Positions 46,090-55,834 are shown, counted from the first letter of the stretch. The stretch: DNA of 64,000 bases from Flavobacterium taihuense (GCF_019351435.1 NZ_JAHWYN010000008.1:45437-109436); one strand, 5' to 3'. The notes: generated from the letters alone by a model not told the origin. Translations and numbers: made by a program.

Positions 46090-47379
46090 ATGTCATTTCA
46101 ATCATTAGGCTTATCTGATGCTCTATTAAAAGCAGTCAGCAAAAAAGGATATACAACTCCTTCTCCAATACAACAAAAAGCGATTCCACCAGTCTTAGAA
46201 GGCAAAGATGTATTAGCATCTGCACAAACGGGAACAGGAAAAACAGCTGGTTTTACATTACCCATATTACAATTATTATCCCAAGGAAAACATTTAAGTC
46301 ACAGACCAATTCGTGCCTTAATTTTGACACCAACAAGAGAATTAGCTGCTCAAATATTAGCGAATATAAAAGAATACAGCGAATTTTTAGATATACGCAG
46401 CACCGTCATTTTTGGTGGTGTAAATCAAAACCCACAAGTTAGTCAATTGCGTCAAGGTGTTGATATTTTAGTAGCAACTCCTGGTCGATTAATTGATTTA
46501 CAAAATCAAGGTTTAATTTCACTTTCGAAAGTAGAAATCTTGGTTCTGGATGAAGCAGACCGAATGCTCGACATGGGTTTTTTACGAGACATTGAACGCG
46601 TCATGAAAGTATTGCCTTCAAAAAGACAAAATTTGATGTTCTCGGCAACCTTCTCCAAAGACATTAAGAAATTAGCAATGGGTATCTTGCACCATCCAGT
46701 TCAGGTTGAAGCTACACCCGAAAACACAACAGTTGATGCTATTGCTCAAAAAATATATCCTGTTGCAAAAGAGAAAAAAACAGAATTGATCATTAAATTG
46801 ATTACTGAAGGCAACTGGAAACAGATTTTGGTGTTTACGCGTACCAAACAAGGCGCCAACAAGTTGACTGAAAGCATGATTAGTGCAGGCATTAAAGCTG
46901 CTGCAATTCATGGAAATAAAGGTCAAGGCGCCAGAACCAAAGCCCTAGCTGGTTTCAAAAACGGAAGTCTAACCGCTTTGGTCGCTACAGATATTGCAGC
47001 ACGAGGTTTGGATATCCCGTTATTACCGCATGTTATTAATTTTGAATTACCTAATATTCCTGAAGATTACGTTCACCGAATTGGAAGAACAGGAAGAGCT
47101 GGAGCAAGCGGAGAAGCTATTTCTTTATTTAGTCCAGACGAAACCATTTTTTTACGCGATATCGAGAAATTGGTTGGCTTGAAATTACCTAAAGAAAACA
47201 TCAAAGGTTTTGAACCAGACCCAAACGCATCAACAGAACCAATCAAACAAGGTCAAGAGAGACAGCAACGCAATTCAACTCCTAAGAAACCAAAAAATGA
47301 TAATCCAAACAGAAGCACTAGTAATAGTTTTGGTCCAAGACGCCCAAGTCAAAATAATGACAGACGTTCTACCAAATAA
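46090..47379 (+). CDS. DEAD-box ATP-dependent RNA helicase (RhlE/DeaD-like)
   Basis: A 429-residue helicase. Core motifs: Q motif ([17 protein letters not shown]), Walker [13 protein letters not shown] (51-62), [16 protein letters not shown] (155-162), SATFS, the ARGLD and [10 protein letters not shown] blocks. A basic Gln/Asn/Arg/Lys-rich tail (about 375-429) fits RNA binding and cold-adapted helicases. The -7 box TACCTTTG is at 46026-46033, giving a leader of about 50 bases. No terminator is obvious; the next 250 bases hold a repeat element. Confidence 0.93.
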   Translation: MSFQSLGLSDALLKAVSKKGYTTPSPIQQKAIPPVLEGKDVLASAQTGTGKTAGFTLPILQLLSQGKHLSHRPIRALILTPTRELAAQILANIKEYSEFLDIRSTVIFGGVNQNPQVSQLRQGVDILVATPGRLIDLQNQGLISLSKVEILVLDEADRMLDMGFLRDIERVMKVLPSKRQNLMFSATFSKDIKKLAMGILHHPVQVEATPENTTVDAIAQKIYPVAKEKKTELIIKLITEGNWKQILVFTRTKQGANKLTESMISAGIKAAAIHGNKGQGARTKALAGFKNGSLTALVATDIAARGLDIPLLPHVINFELPNIPEDYVHRIGRTGRAGASGEAISLFSPDETIFLRDIEKLVGLKLPKENIKGFEPDPNASTEPIKQGQERQQRNSTPKKPKNDNPNRSTSNSFGPRRPSQNNDRRSTK

Positions 47380-47451
47380 CATCTAAAATTATCTAAGAGC
47401 CTGATTTTAATACTTTTTTAGAAGCAGAGAATTTCGTTTCTTTTGAAGATT

Positions 47452-47571
47452 CCTCCCACTATCCACTACAAACGAAGTTCACTGAACTCCAATCAAAATA
47501 AATACTAAATGAAGTAATCTTATGGGGGGCAAAATGCAAACCCCCACAAGGACTATCGTTTCTATCGGGTC
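47452..47571 (-). repeat. Intergenic stem-loop element (type C) before comM
   Basis: On the minus strand: CCCGATAG, then AGTCCTTGT, a GC hairpin (GGGGG ... CCCCC around GCA/TGC, plus strand 47524-47545), then AAGATT, and near the end GTGGATAGTGGGAGG. The order CCC-GATAG ... TCCTT - hairpin - AAGATT ... ATAG-GGG follows element B. It lies between the helicase (+) and comM (-). I find no reading frame. Confidence 0.45.
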
Positions 47572-47594
47572 TAAAATACACGTTTTTTACTTCT

Positions 47595-47637
47595 TTCAAA
47601 TTTTCTGAAATCTAAATTCTGAAATCTAAAATTTCTT
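47595..47637. repeat. TCTGAAATCTAAA direct repeat
   Basis: TTCTGAAATCTAAA occurs twice in tandem (about 47607-47634). The TCTGAAATCT word also makes up the terminator arm at 32093-32102. Confidence 0.5.
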
Positions 47638-49173
47638 TTACCCCAACCACCCATCACGATCCAAACTTCTATATTGAATCGCCTCGGCGATATGTCCGGA
47701 ACCCACCACATCTGCTCCTTCTAAATCGGCTATCGTTCTAGAGACTTTGAGAATCCTGTCAAAAGCCCGGGCAGAAAGATTCAATCTTTCCATAGCAGTT
47801 TTCAATAAGAGCAATGATGCGTCATCAAGTGCGCAATGCTCCCTAATTTGTTTCGAACTCATTTGTGCATTATAATGAATATGATCTATTTCTTCAAATC
47901 TTTTGGATTGGATTTCACGAGCCGAAGTAACACGTTTTCTGATTTCTACACTACTTTCCCCATTTCTTTTTTCGGTCAATTTATCAAAAGGTACCGGCGT
48001 TACTTCAATATGAATATCAATTCTATCCAACAAAGGACCGGAAATCTTACTCAAATAGCGGGTCATTTCATGAGGCGATGAAGTGTTGGGAGAATCCGGA
48101 TCATTGAAAAATCCGCTCGGACTCGGGTTCATACTTGCCACCAACATAAATGACGAGGGATAAGTTATCGTAAATTTTGCCCTCGAAATGGTTACTTCTC
48201 TATCTTCCAATGGCTGTCGCATTACTTCCAGCACCTCGCGTTTGAATTCGGGCAATTCATCCAAAAACAAAACCCCATTGTGCGCCAACGAAATTTCGCC
48301 TGGTTGCGGATAACTCCCCCCGCCCACAAGCGCCACTGATGAAGCTGTATGATGCGGACTGCGAAACGGACGCTGATTCATCAATCCCACATCCTTTACT
48401 TTTCCAGCAACACTGTGAATTTTTGTAGTTTCCAGAGCTTCTTTCAAAGTCATTGGAGGCAAAATACTAGGCAATCTTTTAGCAATCATAGTTTTTCCTG
48501 AGCCAGGAGGACCAATGAGAATTATATTATGTCCCCCAGCAGCCGCAATTTCCATACACCGTTTTATAGATTCTTGACCACGTACTTCGGAGAAATCAAA
48601 TTCCGGAAAATCTAAGGTTTTATAAAATTCATCCCGTGTATTAATAACCGTAGGCTCAATTGTTCCCTTTCCTTCAAAAAAATCAATGACTTCCAATACA
48701 TTTTCCACACCATAAACGTCAAGGCCAGCTACAATTGCTGCTTCTTTTACGTTTTGCTTGGGAAGGAAGAAACCTTTAAAACCTTCTTCTTTGGCTTTAA
48801 TGGCAATAGGAAGTCCCCCTTTTATAGGCTGCAAACTTCCGTCCAGCGAAAGTTCTCCCATAATGAGGTATTTATCCACCTCATCGGATTTGATCTGTCC
48901 CGATGCGGCAAGAATCCCAATAGCAAGTGTCAAATCATAGGCTGATCCTTCCTTGCGTAAATCGGCGGGTGCCATATTGATGGTTATTTTTTTAACTGGA
49001 AGATTGTAACCATTATTTTTTAAGGCGGCGGCAATACGGTAACTGCTTTCTTTTATCGCATTATCCGGCAAACCTACCAAGTGGTAACCTATTCCTTTAT
49101 CAATATTCACTTCAACAGTGATAGTTGTGGCTTCAACCCCAAAAACAGCACTTCCATAAACTTTGATTAGCAT
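47638..49173 (-). CDS. comM: ComM/YifB-family Mg-chelatase-like AAA+ ATPase
   Basis: A 511-residue AAA+ protein. An N-terminal Lon-like domain (MLIKVYGSAVFGVEATTI start; GLPDNAIKES) precedes the ATPase: Walker A GPPGSGKTMIAKRLPS, Walker B GVLFLDELPEF, and the conserved RQPLEDREVTISR block. A C-terminal Mg-chelatase extension ends QYRSLDRDGW. ComM acts as a helicase that promotes branch migration during natural transformation; in many non-competent species the role is unknown. The gene is single, with the repeat island and element C downstream of its stop. Confidence 0.92.
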   Translation of the reverse strand: MLIKVYGSAVFGVEATTITVEVNIDKGIGYHLVGLPDNAIKESSYRIAAALKNNGYNLPVKKITINMAPADLRKEGSAYDLTLAIGILAASGQIKSDEVDKYLIMGELSLDGSLQPIKGGLPIAIKAKEEGFKGFFLPKQNVKEAAIVAGLDVYGVENVLEVIDFFEGKGTIEPTVINTRDEFYKTLDFPEFDFSEVRGQESIKRCMEIAAAGGHNIILIGPPGSGKTMIAKRLPSILPPMTLKEALETTKIHSVAGKVKDVGLMNQRPFRSPHHTASSVALVGGGSYPQPGEISLAHNGVLFLDELPEFKREVLEVMRQPLEDREVTISRAKFTITYPSSFMLVASMNPSPSGFFNDPDSPNTSSPHEMTRYLSKISGPLLDRIDIHIEVTPVPFDKLTEKRNGESSVEIRKRVTSAREIQSKRFEEIDHIHYNAQMSSKQIREHCALDDASLLLLKTAMERLNLSARAFDRILKVSRTIADLEGADVVGSGHIAEAIQYRSLDRDGWLG

Positions 49174-49277
49174 ATATAATAGTTTGGCTTAAATGTAAAA
49201 ACAATTTTACTTTAAACCTAAAATAATTAACTAAATTCTTACTTATATAACAATTCTATGTTACTGTGCGCAGAAAA

Positions 49278-50255
49278 TTAAGAATACACCAACCCAATTT
49301 GCTTCCTCACTTCATCCACGATTGTAATGAGATCCAAACTATTTTGATGAGACCAAAGTTCACTTTCAATTCTATTTGCACGGATGCAAGTATGACATTC
49401 CTCAATTTCGTAAGTGTAGCCTTTGCCAAGCGTTGGTCTTTTGAACTTTTCTTTATGGTCGTCTTGTATCAAAGTATAAGATTCTGTCATATACCACGGA
49501 GAGTTTAGATTAATTCGGCCTTGCGTAGCACTTATGGTAGCTTTAAGATTAGAAGAAGATAAAAAACTGGAGTGCAATATCGCTTGTGCCGTTTCATATT
49601 GTAAAATGATAGATGTTTGCAAGTCGGCACCAGTGGAATGGAAATTAGATTTGGCTACAATCTCTTTTGGAATTCCCAACATTAAATAGGCCAAAAACAA
49701 CGGATACACACCAACATCCATCAATGAACCGCCGCCCAGTTTTATATCAGTCATTCTGTTGCCTTCGAGATTTTCGACTGCAAAAGCAAAATCTGCATTA
49801 AGGTATTTTACATCACCAATTAATCCATTTTGAACGTGTAACAAAGCTTCACGCACTGAAGGATTGAATCGCGTCCAAAACGCTTCCATAAAAAACTTAT
49901 TGAATTGTTTGGACGTTTTAATCATTTGCAAAGCATCTTGATAATGCAAAGCGATTGGCTTTTCACACAGTACATGTTTGTTGCTTTGCAATGCCTTAAT
50001 AGTTAATTCAGCATGTGAATCGTGAGGTGTGGCAATATAAAGAATGTCGATATTTTCGTCTTGAAAAAGTTCATCATAAGAACCATAGGCATTTGGACAT
50101 TGGAACCGATTGGCAAAATCTCGAGCTTTGTCCAAACTTCTGGAAGCTACAGCGAAAAGCTCTGCTGATTCAACCAATTGCAATTCGCTGGCAAATTGTT
50201 CCGCGATATGGCCCAAACCTACAATTCCCCATTTTATTTTTATATTCTTTTTCAT
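49278..50255 (-). CDS. Gfo/Idh/MocA-family oxidoreductase
   Basis: A 325-residue NAD(P)-dependent dehydrogenase. The Rossmann fold begins with IKWGIVGLGHIAEQFAS, CEKPIALHYQDAL is the family Glu-Lys-Pro motif, and GGGSLMDVGVYPLFL lies in the C-terminal domain. ATG at 50255 is preferred; an in-frame GTG seven codons upstream is possible. It probably oxidises a sugar or trans-dihydrodiol; the phrase with LGGGSLMDVGVYPL fits trans-1,2-dihydrobenzene-1,2-diol dehydrogenase-like members. No neighbouring gene tells the substrate. Confidence 0.85.
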   Translation of the reverse strand: MKKNIKIKWGIVGLGHIAEQFASELQLVESAELFAVASRSLDKARDFANRFQCPNAYGSYDELFQDENIDILYIATPHDSHAELTIKALQSNKHVLCEKPIALHYQDALQMIKTSKQFNKFFMEAFWTRFNPSVREALLHVQNGLIGDVKYLNADFAFAVENLEGNRMTDIKLGGGSLMDVGVYPLFLAYLMLGIPKEIVAKSNFHSTGADLQTSIILQYETAQAILHSSFLSSSNLKATISATQGRINLNSPWYMTESYTLIQDDHKEKFKRPTLGKGYTYEIEECHTCIRANRIESELWSHQNSLDLITIVDEVRKQIGLVYS

Positions 50256-50276
50256 TACAGGTACTCTTAAAAACAC

Positions 50277-50444
50277 GTAAATATAAGATTTTTGAATAAA
50301 TTTCTAATTGTATTTAATGGTGTAAGTCTAAAAAAAATTACCCTGAGACTAGCAAAGAATTACGCTAAGTTCGCAAAGATTTGCGGTTAAAATTGGCAAT
50401 GCTATTATGATTATTTCATTGTCACATGCTCTTATTCATCAATA
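50277..50444. other. Intergenic region with CTAAG-type words
   Basis: It holds a CTAAGTTCGCAAAG word (about 50367-50380) followed by a near-repeat ATTTGCGG. Nothing else could be recognised. It belongs to the same class as the stem at 37142-37201. Confidence 0.35.
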
Positions 50445-50801
50445 TTAAGGTTTATCTCGTCCGATGAATCTTTCTTTTGCGAATAAAAAGCTCACAGCTC
50501 TCAAAACATTTTTATCGATGGATGGATCAAAAGCAATTTTAAAATCAACAGTATCACCCACTTCTTTTTCAACCATTTTTCGCATGGGTTTATTTAAGAA
50601 TAATGCCAATATCCAGCTATATTTTATTAAGGTTTAAACCAATTAACAACCTTCTAATTTAATTTTTACAGGGATTTTTCCTTTGTCTTTATTCGCTTGT
50701 CGAAAAATTAAATCCAAAACAGTATCTGATAAAAACACGAACTGATTCACTCCTACTATTTGAATCTCTGCCGAGATTTTATTGGTCTTACTATTGTTCA
50801 T
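50445..50801 (-). pseudogene. YdeI/OmpD-associated (DUF1905) family protein, degraded
   Basis: A single minus-strand frame of 119 codons carries two in-frame TAA stops, so it is invisible as an ORF. It starts ATG at 50801 (MNNSKTNKISAEIQIVGVNQ), with the family segment FRQANKDKGKIPVKIKLEG, then stop, two residues, stop, then TLIKYSWILALFLNKPMRKM, GDTVDFKIAFDPS and the family C terminus KERFIGRDKP. The jump from FDPS straight to IDKNVLRAVSFL indicates loss of about 60 codons between DUF1905 and the C-terminal YdeI helices. Frame is kept throughout, so the damage is two substitutions and an in-frame deletion. The loss is probably recent. Confidence 0.75.
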
Positions 50802-51279
50802 TTTGGAATCAAAAGCTATTGTTAAACAAATATAGTTTTTTTAAAATAACTAAATTTTAGAAAGTATATTAATAGAGACCATAATATTTTTTCTCTTACA
50901 AATGCCTTGTTTTAAGTTGCTGAGGGTAAAAACAAGCAAAAATTACGGTTAGTAGGTTTATTATTTATATTTGAAAAAGAGACAACCAAGTGTTATAGAC
51001 TACTCCCAAAATAGGGTGTACATGAATATATGAGTCAAGCATATACGATAGTTAGCTTAAAACCTCTTCACCAGTAGAGAAATCAATAATAAAACAGAAT
51101 CAAATGACAGAAGAAATATTTATAGAAGTTTTTTGACAGTCCTTTTTTAAAGAGAAGTATGTGGAAATTAATATGCTTATTTTCATAAACTATACAACAC
51201 TTTTATAAGATTTAAGTACTACCTTTAATTATTGTTTCCAATTTTAAAATGATTTCCAAAATATATTTAATCACATAAA
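50802..51279. other. Intergenic region without recognisable gene
   Basis: AT-rich. A possible short frame MTEEIFIEVF starts at about 51104 and is cut by TGA after ten codons. A GTTATAGACTACTCCC stretch (about 50993) has no recognised counterpart. It may be gene debris, like its surroundings. Confidence 0.3.
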
Positions 51280-51717
51280 ATGAAAAACTCACTAGTCACC
51301 AAAACTTCTATTAGCGTTAACGCCAGTCCTGTACAAGTTTGGGAAGCATTAATAACACCTAAACTGATAAAAAAATATTTGAAGGGGACAGATGTTAGTA
51401 CAGATTGGAAAGAAGGCAGCACAATTACTTATGATGGTGAATACGAAGGCAAAAAGTATCATGACAAAGGAATTATCAAAAAAATAGTACCTAAAAAAAC
51501 ATTACAAAGCACTTATTTAAGTTCTATGACAGGAAAAGAAGACAGGGCAGAAAATTATAATCTTGTCACTTACAAAATAGCCACACATAATGACAAAACT
51601 GTCATAACTCTCACTCAGGATAATAACGCTACAGAAAAGGAAAAAGAACATTCAACGGAAAATTGGAAAATGGTAATAAAAAAAATGAAACAAGTAATCG
51701 AAAACAAAAATAAATAA
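51280..51717 (+). CDS. SRPBCC / AHSA1-domain protein
   Basis: A 145-residue START-like protein. The N-terminal strand is VTKTSISVNASPVQVWEALITPKLIKKYLKGTDV (residues 5-38, in parts), with the classical W-x-A-L-T-xP helix, then DGEYEGKKYHDKGIIKKIVP and the long C-terminal helix ENWKMVIKKMKQVIE. These domains bind small hydrophobic ligands or chaperone Hsp90-like targets. It is intact between two pseudogenes. Function cannot be specified. Confidence 0.82.
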   Translation: MKNSLVTKTSISVNASPVQVWEALITPKLIKKYLKGTDVSTDWKEGSTITYDGEYEGKKYHDKGIIKKIVPKKTLQSTYLSSMTGKEDRAENYNLVTYKIATHNDKTVITLTQDNNATEKEKEHSTENWKMVIKKMKQVIENKNK

Positions 51718-51912
51718 AAATATTCCTCGACATACTAAATTTATGAATTACAAAATCAGTCCATTTGACAAAGTAAGGATTTAACCAATAATGGCATCCG
51801 CTAACAGCTATTATAATGGATTTGGGCAATTGGCTTAATATAAACTGGTTTTATATTTGAGGAAATTTGACAAACTCAAAGATAACGCTCAATTTAACTC
51901 TAGATATAAGGT

Positions 51913-52583
51913 TTGCTTACTGACAATAAATTTCCTTTTGTAATTGGTAGTGATTGTAGCATTCTGATTGGCACAGCCATTGCTCTAAAACAGCATGAAA
52001 ATTATACCTTACCTTATCTAGATAGACATACTGATTTTATGAATATTTCATTTTCAGAAACCGGTATAGTGCTGGCAGAATGGCAGCTTCATTGACAACT
52101 GGTTATGAACATTAAAAAGTGGGTAATATTTTAAATTTATCCCTTTATATAAAACAAGAAAACCTTTGGTTCGCTGGAAACCGAGAATATGATGATGAAT
52201 ACAAAAATGAGATTCGTAATTGTAATGTAAAATATATACCCCTGGAAATGTTGCGAAAAGAAGGTATTCTAAATTGTGTGCAGTCCTTCCTCAGAGAAAC
52301 TGAGAATAAACAACTAATTGGATTATGGCTTCATATAAACGTTGATGTATTCAATGAGACCATAATACCATGTGTTGGCAGCAGAACAGTGGATGGACTA
52401 ATGCATGAAGAATTTAATCTATTGACCTATCGCTTATTCAAAAGCGACAAACTAACTGGTTTTGAAATTGCTATTTTGGATCCAGATTTAGACACAAACG
52501 GTCAATATACAAAAGATTTTGTTTTGAACAATACCAGTTACCTTCAACAGTACTTCACAAAAGTAAATAAACAGAATAGCTGA
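51913..52583 (+). pseudogene. Arginase/agmatinase-family protein, degraded
   Basis: Fragments in two frames match the arginase fold: PFVIGSDCSILIGTAIAL and YLDRHTDF in the first frame (from about 51913), then a frameshift near 52055-52075, TTGYEH, a TAA stop at 52113-52115, and after it GNREYDDEYKNEIRN, WLHINVDVFNE, SRTVDGLMHEEFNLL and FEIAILDPDLDTNG to 52583. Metal ligands are changed: the family LDGHTDF is LDRHTDF and the LDVDV motif is INVDV. The N-terminal quarter is missing or unrecognisable between 51718 and 51912, where in-frame stops abound. The gene is inactive by several independent changes. Confidence 0.78.
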
Positions 52584-52719
52584 TATTTTGTCAGAACGAA
52601 GCATTTAGGGAGATTTTATTTTAAATCGTATTTGGGAGAACTATCAACTTAAAACAATTATTAAACAACAATTTAAAAAGATCTATACCGCATTTAAAAA
52701 AACTTTAAAATTCTATACT

Positions 52720-53145
52720 ATGAAAAAAATTATCCTGTATTACTTATTATTTATATCAACAATTTCATTTGCTCAAAGTGAGATTGTAACAACAAAAAGT
52801 GGTAAAAAAGTGGTTTTAAAAGCAGATAAAACTTGGGAATACTTAGATTTACCTGTAATTAGTGAAGAAAAAAAGATTCCCGGCAAGGCATGTGATTTAG
52901 GCGAAAATTTTCTTGAACCCAAAAGCGATAAAGGAATCAACTCTTGGCTAAAAAGATACAATGCAACAACCGATTATTTAAAAAAACAGGTTGCTAAAGA
53001 AAATAATTGCGCCATTACAGATGTTACATTAATCACTATTTCTGAACAGAAAGACAATGGAACATATTCACTTTGCGTAAAGGGAACAGAAATGAAATAC
53101 CAAAGAATAGGTTACATATTCTCACGGGACAATGAAAAGCATTAG
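52720..53145 (+). CDS. Exported protein of unknown function (DUF3157-like start)
   Basis: A 141-residue protein with a clear signal peptide (KKIILYYLLFISTISFAQ; cleavage after residue 19) and the short motif TKSGKKVVLKADKTWEYLD (28-46), which recurs in DUF3157-type flavobacterial proteins. The rest has one cysteine pair (Cys58 and Cys76-region, with a third near residue 126). There is no known domain. It is expected in the periplasm. It may be co-transcribed with nothing, as the next gene has its own -7 box. Confidence 0.65.
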   Translation: MKKIILYYLLFISTISFAQSEIVTTKSGKKVVLKADKTWEYLDLPVISEEKKIPGKACDLGENFLEPKSDKGINSWLKRYNATTDYLKKQVAKENNCAITDVTLITISEQKDNGTYSLCVKGTEMKYQRIGYIFSRDNEKH

Positions 53146-53224
53146 TTTATGATTTTGTGCCAAATTATAGTGTTAAAACAAGTAAATTCTTTAAATTTGA
53201 GTCTTACAACTTAAAGAAAATACT

Positions 53225-53602
53225 ATGGGACTATTTAATGCCATTCTGGGCAATGCATCCGAAGTAAACACAGAAAATCTTTCGAAAGAATTTGAACCTT
53301 TAATGATAGCCGGTGAAACGATCGAGAAAGGCTACAAAGTGATTAAGGATATGTTTGTTTTTACCAACAAAAGACTGATTTTGGTTGAAAAACAACTAGT
53401 AGGCAGTAAGGTTGATTACCTTTCGATTCCGTATTCGTCTATTAAAAAATTCTCTAAAGAAAGCGCAGGAATCCTTGACATGGATGCCGAATTGAAGATT
53501 TGGCTCACTGGCGAAGATGCTCCCATTTCTAAACAATTTGGTAAAGGCGGTAATAACATCAACGAAGTGTATCAAATCCTGAGTCAACATATTTTGAAAT
53601 AA
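53225..53602 (+). CDS. PH-domain-containing protein (bacterial PH-like, YvbH type)
   Basis: A 125-residue soluble protein with a bacterial pleckstrin-homology fold: FVFTNKRLILVEKQ (about 49-62) and YLSIPYSSIKKFSKESAG (about 70-87) are the conserved strands, ending INEVYQILSQHI. The -7 box TAAATTTG (53192-53199) lies 26 bases before the ATG. Such proteins are common, small and uncharacterised; a structural or scaffold role is likely. Confidence 0.78.
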   Translation: MGLFNAILGNASEVNTENLSKEFEPLMIAGETIEKGYKVIKDMFVFTNKRLILVEKQLVGSKVDYLSIPYSSIKKFSKESAGILDMDAELKIWLTGEDAPISKQFGKGGNNINEVYQILSQHILK

Positions 53603-53630
53603 ATTAGATTAAAGAAAGAGAAAAAAGAGT

Positions 53631-53707
53631 CAAGAAGAAAGATTTTTGGATGTGGGTTTCTAAATTGAATTGATTTCTCTTCATACTTTCTTCTTGTTTC
53701 TTGTTTT
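53631..53707 (+). terminator. Possible terminator after the PH-domain gene
   Basis: CAAGAAGAAAG (53631-53641) and CTTTCTTCTTG (53686-53696) are perfect 11-bp complements around a 44-base loop, followed by TTTCTTGTTTTTTT. The long loop lowers confidence. Confidence 0.45.
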
Positions 53708-53739
53708 TTTCATCTCAACCCTCTTAAAACCTGCATACT

Positions 53740-54756
53740 ATGAAAATAATCATTCGCACTTTTAAGCTCAAACTAAAGCACACTTTTACGATTTCGAGAG
53801 AGTCACACGATATACAACCTACACTGATTGTCGAATTGCAAAGTGATGGATTTTCGGGTTTTGGTGAGGCGACTTCGAATCCGTACTATAATATCACGGT
53901 GGACAGCATGAGAGCGAACTTGGAAGCTATTATTCCGTTTATAGAATCCCATAATGACGAAACTCCCGAGGAATTCTGGGATAGTGCTTCGGCTTTATTA
54001 AAGAATGATAGGTTTGCATTATGTGCTTTGGACATGGCTTACCATGATTTGTATGCCCAAAAAAAAGGCAAAAAACTATACGAACTTTGGGGAAATTCTC
54101 CTTTGCACAATCCCAAAACAGATTACACCATTGGGATTGATAAAATAGATAAAATGGTGACGAAGCTGAAAGAAATGCCTTGGCCTATCTACAAAATTAA
54201 ATTAGGCACCAAAGACGACATTGCCATTGTCACCGAATTGCGCAAACATACCGACGCCCGTTTCCGAATAGATGCCAATTGTGGCTGGACGGTTACTGAA
54301 ACGATTAATAATGCAATTGCACTAAAAAAACTAGGGGTCGAGTTTCTCGAACAGCCCATTAAAGCAGATCAATGGGCCGCACACAAAGAGGTTTTCAAGC
54401 ACTCTGTCTTGCCAATTATTGCCGACGAGAGTTGCATTGTAGAAGAAGATGTGGCCAAATGTCACAATCATTTTCATGGAGTCAATATAAAATTAGTAAA
54501 ATGTGGAGGCCTTACGCCAGCAAGAAGAATGATCGCAGAAGCTAAACACTTTGGAATGAAAGCAATGGTGGGTTGTATGACTGAATCCTCGATTGGCATT
54601 TCAGCCATTGCTCATTTATTACCAGAATTGGATTATGTGGATATGGATGGCGCATTATTACTATCCGAAGACATTGCTACTGGTGTTACCATTACCGATG
54701 GAATTATTCATTATGTCGATTCGAATGGAATAGGTGCTTCATTAATAAATCGCTAA
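53740..54756 (+). CDS. Dipeptide epimerase (L-Ala-D/L-Glu epimerase, enolase superfamily)
   Basis: A 338-residue enolase-superfamily enzyme. Catalytic lysines are Lys152 and Lys154 in YKIKLG on one side and Lys251 in NIKLVKCGG on the other. Metal ligands are Asp178 (RIDANCGW), Glu204 (LEQPI) and Asp229 (IADES). The motif set is that of L-Ala-D/L-Glu epimerases, which recycle cell-wall peptides. Four bases separate it from the AONS-like gene, so the pair is one operon. The substrate (Ala-Glu or another dipeptide) needs testing. Confidence 0.85.
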   Translation: MKIIIRTFKLKLKHTFTISRESHDIQPTLIVELQSDGFSGFGEATSNPYYNITVDSMRANLEAIIPFIESHNDETPEEFWDSASALLKNDRFALCALDMAYHDLYAQKKGKKLYELWGNSPLHNPKTDYTIGIDKIDKMVTKLKEMPWPIYKIKLGTKDDIAIVTELRKHTDARFRIDANCGWTVTETINNAIALKKLGVEFLEQPIKADQWAAHKEVFKHSVLPIIADESCIVEEDVAKCHNHFHGVNIKLVKCGGLTPARRMIAEAKHFGMKAMVGCMTESSIGISAIAHLLPELDYVDMDGALLLSEDIATGVTITDGIIHYVDSNGIGASLINR

Positions 54757-54760
54757 ACTA

Positions 54761-55834
54761 ATGCAACTAAACGAGATTCCCAATAGAGTATTTTATAAGG
54801 AAGGCGAAGAGTTTTTCTACTTTGGTGGTACCAATTACCTAGGTGTTACCACCCTACCCGAGTTTCAAAATATTCTATCGGATAGTCTTCAAAAATGGGG
54901 AACAAGTTATGGGAGTTCCCGTTCGGCCAACATTCAACTAGGAATTTATAAAATTGCCGAAGATTTACTAGCCAAACAAATAGGAACCGAAGCAGCTGTT
55001 ACCGTTTCATCAGGTATGCTTGCTGGAAAATTGGTTCTTGAACAATTACAACATATCACCGATTTGGTTTTTCATTTCCCTAATACGCATCCCGCTTTAT
55101 TACATCCTTTTTCACTTCCTTTGATTCAAAACGGGAAACTGAATCCATTTCTTTTAGACCCTACTGTTTCAAGAATCGGAATCGTAGCTGATGCTATTCC
55201 CTCACTAGAGGTTACTCCCATTGATTTGAGGATACTAAAAGATATTCCAAGTTCTAAAATCATAACCTTGCTACTTGATGAATCACATAGCATCGGAATT
55301 CTAGGCAACGAAGGACAAGGCGTTTTAAATCAATACGAACTTCCTTCAAATGTTCATCAAAAAATTAGTATCGCATCCCTCGGAAAAGCCATGGGTCTTT
55401 CGGGTGGGGTTATTGCAGGAGATTCTTTATTTATAGACGAAATAAAAAAACAACAAAACTTTGTTGGTGCTTCTGGAATGAATCCAGCTTTTTTGGAAAC
55501 TTTTGTAAATGCTCAAAATATCTATCATTTACAGAGAAAACAACTAAACGACAATTTAAATTATGTTGCTGAAAATCTTATTCCCAACAAGGCCTTTACT
55601 TTTACCTCCACCTATCCTGCCATCTATTTTGACCAAGAGGAATTACTACAACTACTGCTGGAAAACAACATTATTCCAACCTCATTTCCTTATCCAACAA
55701 CATCAGGAAAATTAAGTAGGATTGTCATTAGTGCCCATCATACCAAAGAGGATTTAGACATAATGATACAACAATTAAATATTTTTACACAACTACGTGC
55801 TGATTCTGAAGGTGACATTCGATTTGTGCTGTAG
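54761..55834 (+). CDS. Fold-type I PLP enzyme of the AONS/KBL (alpha-oxoamine synthase) group
   Basis: A 357-residue enzyme with the alpha-oxoamine synthase pattern: FFYFGGTNYLGVTT (18-31), GTSYGSSRSANIQLG (47-61), LLDESHSIGILGNEGQG (171-187; cofactor Asp173 and His176) and the PLP lysine Lys209 in ASLGKAMGLSGGVIAG. It is 30-40 residues shorter than 8-amino-7-oxononanoate synthase or glycine C-acetyltransferase. The family joins an amino acid to an acyl-CoA with loss of CO2. It follows the dipeptide epimerase by four bases. Biotin genes are absent, so a role in an amino-acid-derived or muropeptide-linked product is possible but unproven. Confidence 0.8.
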   Translation: MQLNEIPNRVFYKEGEEFFYFGGTNYLGVTTLPEFQNILSDSLQKWGTSYGSSRSANIQLGIYKIAEDLLAKQIGTEAAVTVSSGMLAGKLVLEQLQHITDLVFHFPNTHPALLHPFSLPLIQNGKLNPFLLDPTVSRIGIVADAIPSLEVTPIDLRILKDIPSSKIITLLLDESHSIGILGNEGQGVLNQYELPSNVHQKISIASLGKAMGLSGGVIAGDSLFIDEIKKQQNFVGASGMNPAFLETFVNAQNIYHLQRKQLNDNLNYVAENLIPNKAFTFTSTYPAIYFDQEELLQLLLENNIIPTSFPYPTTSGKLSRIVISAHHTKEDLDIMIQQLNIFTQLRADSEGDIRFVL

